NCBI GenBank assembly: GCA_002482545.1
Contig: DLGF01000005.1
Span: forward strand, 103,451 to 167,450
DNA: 64,000 nt
From: Sporomusaceae bacterium UBA7701
Lineage (GTDB): Bacteria; Bacillota; Negativicutes; Sporomusales; UBA7701
Direction: 5' to 3'
Shown here: piece by piece, positions 26,089-34,252 of the stretch
How positions within the stretch are numbered: position 1 is the first letter of the stretch
Layout of the letters: each line of letters opens with the position of its first letter
Program-made: the position numbers and the translations under genes
Notes under the pieces: model-generated
What the model was told of the DNA's origin: nothing
The model's database searches: none
What the model saw: the letters and a program-made list of their open reading frames with translations, nothing else

Positions 26089-26139
26089 ATGGCTTTGCCC
26101 GGCGTTTTTAAGAGCCCTTTAAAACCTAATATCCAGGTC

Positions 26140-26156
26140 TTGGCACACTTTATGCA
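26140..26156 (+). promoter_or_regulatory. Sigma-54 promoter of the second NicX-like gene
   Basis: TTGGCACACTTTATGCA has the invariant GG and GC at ten-base spacing, with one change in the -12 box (A for T). It lies about 40 bases before the ATG, as in the first copy. Confidence 0.8.
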
Positions 26157-26194
26157 TTTCCAATAATACGAAAATTATGAACTGGAGGAATAGT

Positions 26195-27160
26195 ATGATT
26201 GAAGCAAGGATGGCAAAAACCGCCAGGATGATTATGGACACAGTGCTCGCAGTAAAGCCCGGCGAAAAATTATGCATCGTTACCGATACCGAGCGTCCTC
26301 CTTCGATCACTAAGGTTTTGGCGGTAGCCGGGGAAATGGCCAGGGCCGAAACCGTGATCGTGACCATGGCGCCCACGGGCATGAGCGGAGTGGAGCCGCC
26401 GGCGGTTGTCGCCGCGGCGATGGAGGCTGCCGACGTTATTATTAATCAGACCAGCCACTCCATGACGCATACCAATGCCCAGCGGGCGGCGGTGGCGAAA
26501 GGGGCGCGGGTCTGCAATATCAGAAACGTGAATGAAGACATGATGATCCGCGGCGGGGTGACCGCCGACTACCAGGAGGTCAAACGCATCAGCGAAAAGC
26601 TGGCGGAAGTGATTAATCAAGGCGAGTGGGTGCACATCACATCGCCGGAAGGAACGGACCTCCGTTTCAGCGTTAAGGGGCGGCGGGGATATGTTTTGGC
26701 CGGCTACGCCACCAATCCCGGCGATTTTTCCGGGTTGCCCGACGGGGAAGCGGCTTGTGCCCCGCTGGAGGGCACTGCCGAAGGAACAATCATGAACCCC
26801 TATTTGCTGGAAGATCTGGATGTCGTGCAAGACTTCTTAAAAATTGAAATTTCCAAAGGCCTGGTAACCAAAGTGGAAGGCGGCAAAGAAGCGAAAGAGC
26901 TCAGCGCCGTCCTGGAAAAGGCCGGTCCGTCAAGTCGGAATATTGCCGAATTTGCCTTCGGTACCAATCCTGCCTGCCGCCTCACAGGCAGGTCCCGGGA
27001 GGATAAGAAAAAGCTGGGCACTTGTCATGTTGCGATCGGTGACAGCCTATCCCTGGGCGGTACAGTTGAGAGTCCCATCCATATGGACATTATGATTCTG
27101 CAACCCACGATTACCGTTGATGGAGTTACGGTTGTTGAGGAGGGGGAATTAATGCTTTAG
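26195..27160 (+). CDS. M29 aminopeptidase / NicX-like metalloenzyme, copy 2
   Basis: This 321-residue protein is a close paralogue of the enzyme at 21 kb: most of the sequence, including the RGGVTADYQEVKRI and GLPDGEAACAPLEG blocks, is identical. The His/His-x-Asp candidates (CHVAIGD and IHMD) are kept. The start at 26195 follows TGGAGGAATAGT. It differs from copy 1 in context: it has its own sigma-54 promoter and is followed by a tctCBA transporter rather than by the Fe-S genes. This suggests that the transporter imports the substrate, or a product-related acid, of these enzymes. Substrate and reaction remain unknown. Confidence 0.78.
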   Translation: MIEARMAKTARMIMDTVLAVKPGEKLCIVTDTERPPSITKVLAVAGEMARAETVIVTMAPTGMSGVEPPAVVAAAMEAADVIINQTSHSMTHTNAQRAAVAKGARVCNIRNVNEDMMIRGGVTADYQEVKRISEKLAEVINQGEWVHITSPEGTDLRFSVKGRRGYVLAGYATNPGDFSGLPDGEAACAPLEGTAEGTIMNPYLLEDLDVVQDFLKIEISKGLVTKVEGGKEAKELSAVLEKAGPSSRNIAEFAFGTNPACRLTGRSREDKKKLGTCHVAIGDSLSLGGTVESPIHMDIMILQPTITVDGVTVVEEGELML

Positions 27161-27285
27161 ATCATGCGGCACATCTGAGCTTACAAAACAACGTAGCGAA
27201 TGAAGGGTTATTCTAGGATTACGAGAGGCATTCAACACTTTGCGGTCTGTGCCAAAAAATGGAGTAATTAAGGGAGGGTTTTATT

Positions 27286-28275
27286 GTGCGATGTAAAAAA
27301 TTGGCCGCCCTGGCGGCAGTCGTTGCTCTTGTGGCGGTTTCCGCGTTTTCGTTAGCGGGGTGTTCATCTACGGAACAGGCGAAGTATCCCACCAAGCCGA
27401 TCGAATTCGTAGTTCATTCCGGAGCCGGCGGCGCTCCCGACCTGTTTGTCCGTACGGTATCCGACATTCTGACAAAGCAGAAATTGATTACCGTGCCCAT
27501 TACCGTGACCAATAAGCCGGGAGGCGGGGGGTCCGTCGCCTTCAAATATGTTGCCTCGAAAGCCGCGGATCCCTATACTCTTCTGGGCACCCCGTCGGTA
27601 TTCACAACCCAGGCAATCATCAGCCCCAAAGACAGCCCCAACTATACGGAGTTTACGCCGATCGGCCTGCTGTGCATCGAGCCTATCGCCGTGGTCGTGA
27701 AAGCGGACTCGCCTTACAAAACCATGAACGATCTGATTGAAGTCGGTAAGACAAAACCGGAGGGAGTCACCTGGGCGCTCACCTCGCTGGGCAGCTATGA
27801 CCATATTATGGCGCTGAGCATATCCGAAATGACCAAGGCTAAAATCGTCTTCCTGCCCAACTCCTCGGACGGCGAGGCCGTCGTGCAAGTCATGAGCGGC
27901 AACGCCGACTGTGTAAGCATCAATCCGCGCGGAGTCATGGGGCAGGTTCAAGCCGGGACCTTAAGGATTCTCGCGGTCTCCACCGCGCAACGCGTCAGCG
28001 GCGTTGACGCCCCGACCATGAAGGAAAGCGGACTCGATATTGCGACAGGCGGGCCGCGCGGGATCGTTGCGCCTAAAAACATCCCGGCCGATGCCAAGCA
28101 GCTACTTGTGGAAGACATGAAAAAACTGGTGGAAACCGAGCAATGGAAAAACTACCTGAAAGAAACCTATGCTGTTCCGGCAAACCTGTTTGACGCCGAC
28201 TTCGGCCAGTACCTGAAGCAAGAATCGGAGAGGGTCGAGCCGCTGATCAAACAGGCCGGGCTGATCAGGCAGTAA
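27286..28275 (+). CDS. tctC: Tripartite tricarboxylate transporter substrate-binding lipoprotein TctC, second system
   Basis: This 329-residue binding protein has a lipoprotein signal ending in LAGC (Cys26) and the family start YPTKPIEFVVHSGAGGAPD. The GTG start has AAGGGAGGG upstream. It is only moderately similar to the TctC at 0.5-1.5 kb, so the ligand probably differs. It follows the second NicX-like gene by 125 bases with no terminator between, which points to one operon under the sigma-54 promoter. Confidence 0.93.
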   Translation: MRCKKLAALAAVVALVAVSAFSLAGCSSTEQAKYPTKPIEFVVHSGAGGAPDLFVRTVSDILTKQKLITVPITVTNKPGGGGSVAFKYVASKAADPYTLLGTPSVFTTQAIISPKDSPNYTEFTPIGLLCIEPIAVVVKADSPYKTMNDLIEVGKTKPEGVTWALTSLGSYDHIMALSISEMTKAKIVFLPNSSDGEAVVQVMSGNADCVSINPRGVMGQVQAGTLRILAVSTAQRVSGVDAPTMKESGLDIATGGPRGIVAPKNIPADAKQLLVEDMKKLVETEQWKNYLKETYAVPANLFDADFGQYLKQESERVEPLIKQAGLIRQ

Positions 28276-28298
28276 TGAAGCAGTTCAGTTACAAAGCT

Positions 28299-28328
28299 TG
28301 GGGGAACGGCTCTGCCGGCTTTCCCCCA
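28299..28328 (+). terminator. Hairpin between second tctC and tctB
   Basis: TGGGGGAA and TTCCCCCA pair around a 14-base loop. Like the stem between the first tctC and tctB, it lacks a proper T-run and may protect the tctC message. Confidence 0.45.
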
Positions 28329-28357
28329 GGCATGTAAATTTGGGGAAGGAGACACTC

Positions 28358-28828
28358 ATGGCCAAACGAGATATTACAGCAGGCTTTTTATTCATCTTAC
28401 TAGGGTTGTTCGTAGGCAGCATGTCTCTAAAGCTCGGCTATATGTCCGAGTACGGTCCTGGGCCCGGCTTTATGCCGTTCTGGTTGGCGGTGATATTGAT
28501 CGGATGTTCGATAGCTATAATAATCCCGGCCTTCAAATCGCTGCGTCAAGGAACAAGCGAGCCGGTTGCCAAAGACCTCTTACTGTTCACCAATCCCTTT
28601 GCAGTTTTTGTGGCGCTGGGCAGTCTCTTTCTGGTGGCCCTTCTGCTTGAGTCGGCAGGATTTGTAATCGCCGCAGCTATAGCAATCACCTTATATACAA
28701 GGTTGGTAAAGCCGGATTACCATTGGATCCGATCAGCCGCCTTCGGTCTTGTATCGTCGATCATCATCTATGGGCTTTTTAACTACGTGCTGGGCGTAAA
28801 TCTGCCGAGGGGGGTGTTGCCGCTATGA
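28358..28828 (+). CDS. tctB: Tripartite tricarboxylate transporter small subunit TctB, second system
   Basis: This 156-residue membrane protein has about four hydrophobic segments and the common TctB start DITAGFLFILLGLFVG, with GPGPGFMPFWLAVILI as the second segment. The ATG at 28358 follows GGGGAAGGAG. Its stop overlaps the tctA start (ATGA), so the two membrane subunits are translationally coupled. Confidence 0.9.
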   Translation: MAKRDITAGFLFILLGLFVGSMSLKLGYMSEYGPGPGFMPFWLAVILIGCSIAIIIPAFKSLRQGTSEPVAKDLLLFTNPFAVFVALGSLFLVALLLESAGFVIAAAIAITLYTRLVKPDYHWIRSAAFGLVSSIIIYGLFNYVLGVNLPRGVLPL

Positions 28829-30360
28829 TGGTATTCGACAATTTGTTAATGGGTTTCGGGCATGCCCTGACTCCGGAGATTCTTCTCTATACCGGCCTGG
28901 GCACGATTTTAGGCACGGCCATCGGCGTACTGCCCGGCCTCGGCCCCTCGGCCACGATCGGCCTCTTGCTGCCGATAACCTTCGGCATGAATCCGCTGGC
29001 CGCCATGGCGATGCTTTGCGGCATATATTACGGAGCTCAGTACGGCGGCTCCACGACCTCCATTCTGCTTAACATGCCGGGAGAATCGGCATCCGTCGTA
29101 ACCTGTCTGGACGGACACCAGATGGCCAAAAAGGGCCGGGGCGGCCAGGCCCTGGGCATAGCGGCCATCGGGTCGTTCGCAGCCGGAATTGTCGGCACCT
29201 TTCTCTTGTTGATGCTGGGCGAACCGCTTTCGCGGGCGGCTATGGCCTTCGGCCCGGCTGAGTACACTATCCTGATGGCCCTTGGCCTCTGTATGGCGAC
29301 AAGCTTTGGCGGCCATCAAGTAAAAGCGGTAATCATGTGTATTCTCGGCCTCCTGATCGGAACGATCGGGACGGACAGCTTTTCGGGAGTCAACCGCTTC
29401 ACCTTCGACACCTCGTATCTGCAGATGGGCCTCGATCTTGTGCCGGTCCTCATGGGACTGTTCGCCATGAGCGAGATCGTCAGCGAGATTGAACAAGGGA
29501 TCATGACGAATCCCGAAATGCTGGCGGTCAGCACCAAGCTCAGAAATTTGCTGCCCAACCTGGACGACCTGAAACAGTCCTTCGGACCCATTCTGCGGGG
29601 CTCGGTGGGAGGCTTTCTTATCGCCGTGCTGCCGGGGATAGGCGCCACCGCGACTTCCTTCATGTCCTACGCGCTTGAACGGAAAGTTTCGAAGCATCCG
29701 GAGAAGTTCGGCACCGGGACGATTGAGGGGGTTGCCGGCCCGGAAACCGCCAACAACGCCGCATCGATCGGCGCCATGGTGCCGTTGTTCACCCTTGGCA
29801 TCCCCGGTACGGCGACGGCGGCGATACTCGCCGGCGGGATGATGATGTATGGCTTGATTCCAGGGCCGCTCCTTTTCCGGGATCATCCCGATTTCATCTA
29901 CGGATTGATTTGCACCATGTTCCTCGGCAATGTGATGCTGGTTCTTCTCAACCTGCCTCTCATCAGCCTTTGGATCAAGATGCTGAAGATACCGCTGCAC
30001 TTTCTCTATCCGGTTGTAATCGGCATCATCATCGTGGGCGGATACTCGGTCAATTTCGATCCGCTTGACCTGGTCGTCATAGGTGTATTCGGCCTCTTCG
30101 GCTACCTTGCCGACAAAAGCGGCTTCCCCACGGCGCCGCTGATTCTGGGCTTTTTTCTGGGACCTGCGGTGGAAGCCAATATCCGAAAGGCGCTCATCGT
30201 GGGGCGCGGCGATATGATGATCTTTTTCCAACGGCCGATCTCCCTGGTGTTAATGACGCTGATTGTTCTTGTTTTAGTAGGCCCGACGGTCGTTGGCTAT
30301 ATCCGCAGAAAAATGTTCCCGAGCGCCGCTGCCGTGAACTTGAGGGATGTGGAGCGCTGA
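28825..30360 (+). CDS. tctA: Tripartite tricarboxylate transporter large permease TctA, second system
   Basis: This 511-residue permease shows the two TctA signature loops GTAIGVLPGLGPSAT and YGGSTTSILLNMPGES, and the second-repeat loop AVLPGIGATATSFMS. It overlaps tctB by four bases and ends the operon; a terminator follows about 85 bases later. Confidence 0.95.
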   Translation: MMVFDNLLMGFGHALTPEILLYTGLGTILGTAIGVLPGLGPSATIGLLLPITFGMNPLAAMAMLCGIYYGAQYGGSTTSILLNMPGESASVVTCLDGHQMAKKGRGGQALGIAAIGSFAAGIVGTFLLLMLGEPLSRAAMAFGPAEYTILMALGLCMATSFGGHQVKAVIMCILGLLIGTIGTDSFSGVNRFTFDTSYLQMGLDLVPVLMGLFAMSEIVSEIEQGIMTNPEMLAVSTKLRNLLPNLDDLKQSFGPILRGSVGGFLIAVLPGIGATATSFMSYALERKVSKHPEKFGTGTIEGVAGPETANNAASIGAMVPLFTLGIPGTATAAILAGGMMMYGLIPGPLLFRDHPDFIYGLICTMFLGNVMLVLLNLPLISLWIKMLKIPLHFLYPVVIGIIIVGGYSVNFDPLDLVVIGVFGLFGYLADKSGFPTAPLILGFFLGPAVEANIRKALIVGRGDMMIFFQRPISLVLMTLIVLVLVGPTVVGYIRRKMFPSAAAVNLRDVER

Positions 30361-30444
30361 TTCCCAGAGGATTGCTCCCTCCCGCACGATAAATCGCAGT
30401 CTCTGCCGCATCTTTCACCCTAACTACCGCTGCATTCGGAGCAT

Positions 30445-30490
30445 AAAAAAACGAACCGGCCTGGAATTTTCAGGCCGGTTCGCTTTTTTT
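30445..30490 (+). terminator. Strong terminator after second tctA
   Basis: ACGAACCGGCCTG pairs with CAGGCCGGTTCGC, flanked by an A-run and an 8-base T-run, so it also can act on the opposite strand for nrdJ read-through. Confidence 0.85.
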
Positions 30491-30602
30491 TGCTCCGCGT
30501 GGCTAAGCGTCTTGAGAACGGCTTTGGTCTCTCGCGGTATTACCGCCGATCTGATTGCAGGTTCCCGGAGCCAATCCCCGCGCTATCCGGCGGCGAGCCT
30601 TC

Positions 30603-32831
30603 CTAACTGCATTTGCTGAAGCCGCAGCTCCGGCAGATTACGCAGCCGCCTTCATGCTCCACCGCCCTGCCGCATTCGGGGCAGGCTTCGATGACAGCCG
30701 GAGAAACGGCATTGTTGTCGGCCCTTTCACCGTTCTGGAATTTCAGCACCCTTTCGATCACCTTGCCGATCGCGTCGGGGCAGGATAGTACCTTCAAGTC
30801 TTTTTGCCGGATGGTCGAATGGCACCGTATCCCCTTCAACTGGTCGATGATGGCATTGGCGTCCATTCCGGAGCGCAGGGCTATGGAGACCAGCCTCGCC
30901 GTGGCCTCGGACTGGGAAGGGCAGCCGCCGGCCCGGCCGGTATTGGTGAAGACCTCGCAGATGCCGTGCTGGTCATAGTTGACCGTAATGAAGATGGTGC
31001 CGCAGCCGATTTTCACTTTTTCAGTAAAACCCGTCGTGACTTCGGGCCTGGGCCGCGGGGCGAAAACAGCCTGGCTAGGCTGCGCCGGGGCGCTGTCCCG
31101 GGCGGAAGGCTCCTTTCCGTTGACCTTGCCGATGTTGAGCACCTGCAAATCCCTGCTGCCGTCCCGATAGATCGTCACCCCCTTGCAGCCCGTCGCCTGC
31201 GCCAGGTCGAATACAGCCTTGACATCTTCCCGCGTCGCCCTGCTGCTGAGATTAACCGTCTTGGAGACGGCATTGTCGGTATACTTTTGAAAGGCGGCCT
31301 GCATCCGCACATGCCATTCCGGCGAGATATCATGGGCGGTGACAAATACCCCCTGCAGCGCTTCGGGTATTTCCGCCATGCCCTTTATGGTTCCCTTGGC
31401 GGCGATCGTCCGCATCAATTCCTCGGTATAAAAACCGTTTTGCAGGGCGACTTGCCGGAAGAGGGGATTGGTTTCGACCAATTCCTCGTTATCCATGACA
31501 TTCCGGATGTACGACAGGGCAAACAAGGGCTCGATGCCGCTGGAAACGCCGGCTATGATGCTCAGCGTGCCGGTCGGCGCGATGGTCGTGGTGGTTGCGT
31601 TCCGCAGCCGCATCCCCTGCTGCTGATAGACGCTCTTTTCAAAATGCGGAAATACGCCCTTTTGCTCCGCCAGCTCCATCGACGTTTTTCTGGCTTCGGC
31701 CCGGATGAAGCCCATCACCTGCTTCGCCAGGGCCAGCGCCTCTGGCGAATTATACGGGATATTCAACTGACAGAGCAGATCGGCCCAGCCCATGACGCCC
31801 AATCCGATTTTGCGGGTACCCTTGGTCGTCTGCTCGATTTCGGGCAGGGGATACTGATTGACATCAATGACATTGTCCAAAAAATGAACGGCCTTTTTCA
31901 CAACCGCGCCCATCCGTTCAAAGTCGACTTCCGGTCCGTTTCCCGCATTCTTTACCATCAGGCTTAAATTGATCGAGCCGAGATTGCAGGACTCGTAAGG
32001 CAATAACGGCTGCTCGCCGCAAGGATTGGTACTTTCGAACTCTCCCAGCTCCGGCGTCGCATTTTCCTGATTCAGCCGGTCCAAAAAGATAATTCCCGGT
32101 TCACCGTTGCTCCAGGCCATGTCCACAATGACATCCAATACTTCCCGGGCGTTCAGCTTCCCTACCGCGGCCTTGCAGTGGGGGTCGACCAAAGCATAGT
32201 CCCTATTTTCCGCCGCTGCGGCCATAAATTCTTCCGTAAGGCCGACGCTGATATTAAAATTCGTAATATCGGCATTGTCTTTTTTCGCCGTGATGAACTC
32301 CATAATATCGGGATGATCGACGCGGAGAATGCCCATATTGGCTCCTCGCCGCGTGCCGCCCTGTTTGACGGCTTCCGTGGCGGCGTTGAAAACCTTCATG
32401 AAACTGACCGGACCGCTGGCCACGCCGCCCGTGGAATTCACCGCAGCGCCCTTGGGCCTCAGCCTGGAAAAACTGAAGCCCGTTCCGCCGCCGCTTTTGT
32501 GAATCAGGGCGGCATTCTTCAGCGTTTCAAAGATTCCCTCCATAGTGTCCTCGACCGGCAGGACAAAGCAAGCACTCAACTGTCCCAGAGGCCTCCCGGC
32601 GTTCATGAGGGTCGGCGAATTCGGCAGAAATTCGAGGCTGGACATCATTTCATAGAATTCCTGCTCAATAGCCTGCAACTCCGACGCTGCAGCATAAGGG
32701 GCATCGGCCTGGGCCACCGCTTGGGCAACCCGGCGAAACATCCCGTCGGCATCCTCCAAAAGCCGTCCGGCCTCATCTTTGGCAAAATACCGTTTCTCAA
32801 GAACCTTGCGCGCGTTATCCGACAAGTTCAT
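30603..32831 (-). CDS. nrdJ: Adenosylcobalamin-dependent ribonucleoside-diphosphate reductase (class II)
   Basis: This 742-residue enzyme makes deoxyribonucleotides without oxygen or an NrdB subunit. Visible features are SPTLMNAGRPLGQLSACFVLP (substrate Cys region), NPCGEQPLLPYESCNLGSINLS with the radical Cys and Glu, and the phosphate-binding TTTTIAPTGTLSIIAG. The C-terminus has the zinc-ribbon-like CPECGRA...CVICRSCGF typical of one NrdJ subgroup. The start at 32831 follows AGGAGGCTGTTGCG; the frame extends to 33095 but overlaps the NrdR boxes. Two tandem NrdR boxes upstream predict repression by NrdR with ATP/dATP sensing. Confidence 0.95.
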   Translation of the reverse strand: MNLSDNARKVLEKRYFAKDEAGRLLEDADGMFRRVAQAVAQADAPYAAASELQAIEQEFYEMMSSLEFLPNSPTLMNAGRPLGQLSACFVLPVEDTMEGIFETLKNAALIHKSGGGTGFSFSRLRPKGAAVNSTGGVASGPVSFMKVFNAATEAVKQGGTRRGANMGILRVDHPDIMEFITAKKDNADITNFNISVGLTEEFMAAAAENRDYALVDPHCKAAVGKLNAREVLDVIVDMAWSNGEPGIIFLDRLNQENATPELGEFESTNPCGEQPLLPYESCNLGSINLSLMVKNAGNGPEVDFERMGAVVKKAVHFLDNVIDVNQYPLPEIEQTTKGTRKIGLGVMGWADLLCQLNIPYNSPEALALAKQVMGFIRAEARKTSMELAEQKGVFPHFEKSVYQQQGMRLRNATTTTIAPTGTLSIIAGVSSGIEPLFALSYIRNVMDNEELVETNPLFRQVALQNGFYTEELMRTIAAKGTIKGMAEIPEALQGVFVTAHDISPEWHVRMQAAFQKYTDNAVSKTVNLSSRATREDVKAVFDLAQATGCKGVTIYRDGSRDLQVLNIGKVNGKEPSARDSAPAQPSQAVFAPRPRPEVTTGFTEKVKIGCGTIFITVNYDQHGICEVFTNTGRAGGCPSQSEATARLVSIALRSGMDANAIIDQLKGIRCHSTIRQKDLKVLSCPDAIGKVIERVLKFQNGERADNNAVSPAVIEACPECGRAVEHEGGCVICRSCGFSKCS

Positions 32832-32851
32832 CGCAACAGCCTCCTGACTAA

Positions 32852-32899
32852 ACACAATATTTAGTGGTAAAATATTGATTGTGATACAATATATTGTAT
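32852..32899. promoter_or_regulatory. Tandem NrdR boxes
   Basis: Box 1 is ACACAATATTTAGTGG (32852-32867); box 2 is ATACAATATATTGTAT (32884-32899), inside a perfect 18-bp palindrome. Their centres are 32 bp apart, about three helical turns, as in known NrdR-controlled operons. They lie just upstream of nrdJ. Confidence 0.85.
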
Positions 32900-33030
32900 C
32901 GGGTGGCATTGGAGGCGTCAAGGTAAAATATGGAATGGCAAGGCGGCCCGGCGAGTGGGCAATGCAAGTCCGGATGACGTTCCTGCTGATCCCTTTGGCA
33001 TTGGCAGTACCGGAACCGGAAAGGGTATGG

Positions 33031-33036
33031 TATACT
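33031..33036 (+). promoter_or_regulatory. Extended -10 promoter element for thiN
   Basis: TGG-TATACT gives a TGN-extended -10 box 58 bases before the thiN start. No good -35 is seen, as is usual for extended -10 promoters. Confidence 0.45.
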
Positions 33037-33093
33037 CTAGCTAGCGCGCTGCGGCGCCGCTCGGAGCTTAGTATCGAGGATATGGAGACAGGC

Positions 33094-33837
33094 ATGGGTA
33101 ACGATATTGTTTTGCCGCAAGTCCGGTTTTCTTTCGCCGGACCGCTTCCCGAAAGCAGGATCCTGCTGGTGGCCGGCGGAAGGCCGCCGGAGCGGCGTTG
33201 GCTGGCCCGGGCGGCCGCGGGCGGGCCGTTATGGTGCGTCGACAGCGGGATCGACGCTTGCCGGGCCGGCGGAGTTCTGCCGGAAAGAATTATCGGCGAC
33301 GGCGACAGCGCCAGTTCCGCCGGCTGGAACTGGGGGATGTCGCTGGGAGTGCCGGTGGAAGTTCATAATCCCGACAAGGATCTTACCGATCTGCAGCTGG
33401 CGCTGAAACGGGCCGGCAGCATATACGGCCAGGCAACGGTCATCCTCACCGGGGTGTGGGGCGGCCGCTTTGACCATGCTTTCAGCAATATTTTTTCGCT
33501 GCTGGGCAGTGAGGTCTCCGGGGGCGGCCGCTGCTGCGCCGCCGATGAAACCGAGGTTATGCTTATCCTTAAAGGGACGGACGCCGTTGCCGTCCGTCCG
33601 GCAGAGCCGCCGGCCGTCATTTCCCTGCTGCCGCTTTCCGCCGAATGCACCGGCGTCGCCATTGAAGGCGTCCGCTGGCCGCTGCGGGAAACAAAGCTCA
33701 AGCAAGGCTGGCCGTATGCCGTCAGCAACCGTCCGGTGCCGGCCGAAACAGTGCATATCGCCGTAAGCGGCGGCTGGCTGGGGGTATACCTTTGCTGGGA
33801 CGAGGGCGGGACCGATAAGCCGGCGGCCAGGGCTTGA
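33094..33837 (+). CDS. thiN: Thiamine pyrophosphokinase
   Basis: This 247-residue enzyme converts thiamine and ATP to thiamine diphosphate. The signatures IIGDGDSAS, NPDKDLTDLQLAL and GVWGGRFDHAFSNI are all present in the expected order. It is slightly longer at the N-terminus than the usual 210-220 residues. The ATG at 33094 is preceded by GGAGACAGGC; upstream in-frame starts would cover the promoter. It is divergent from nrdJ and appears monocistronic, with a terminator at 34023. Confidence 0.9.
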   Translation: MGNDIVLPQVRFSFAGPLPESRILLVAGGRPPERRWLARAAAGGPLWCVDSGIDACRAGGVLPERIIGDGDSASSAGWNWGMSLGVPVEVHNPDKDLTDLQLALKRAGSIYGQATVILTGVWGGRFDHAFSNIFSLLGSEVSGGGRCCAADETEVMLILKGTDAVAVRPAEPPAVISLLPLSAECTGVAIEGVRWPLRETKLKQGWPYAVSNRPVPAETVHIAVSGGWLGVYLCWDEGGTDKPAARA

Positions 33838-34022
33838 AAAGGTGCAGCAAGGGATACGAAGGTCGATGCTTCGCCGGGGCGGAGTGGAAATTTTTCCACT
33901 CCTGCGGGGAAAAATTACCTCCCCTGCTCAGGGCAATATGCCGGAAGGCCTGCATTATCGGGCGATCCGGCTTGGCGCAGGAATTGCATAAGGTATGGAT
34001 GATACACTTATACCCTCTCTAG

Positions 34023-34052
34023 GCCCACTACTCACCGTGGGCTGTCTTTTTG
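34023..34052 (+). terminator. Terminator downstream of thiN
   Basis: GCCCAC and GTGGGC form a stem with an 8-base loop, followed by TGTCTTTTT. The preceding 185 bases hold only a small AT hairpin (33880-33902) and no gene. Confidence 0.65.
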
Positions 34053-34252
34053 CCTGGAGGCCGAGAAAATGACGACCCGAGGAGGCGTTTCATCTGGCCG
34101 GGAAACTGCCCGGCTCCTGCGGGATCCCGCAAGGCGTGGGCTGCTTGCAGGGTTTTGTTTTTTTTATGGGAATACATAAGGGAAAGGCGCTGAACAGCGT
34201 CCAAAACGACTTGCCGGGATCGTCCGCGCGAGTCTTGCAAAGGGGGAAGCTT

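Noticed and set aside
28909..30231. Minus-strand ORF of 440 codons opposite tctA
   Set aside because: Antisense shadow of a clear membrane protein gene; no motifs.
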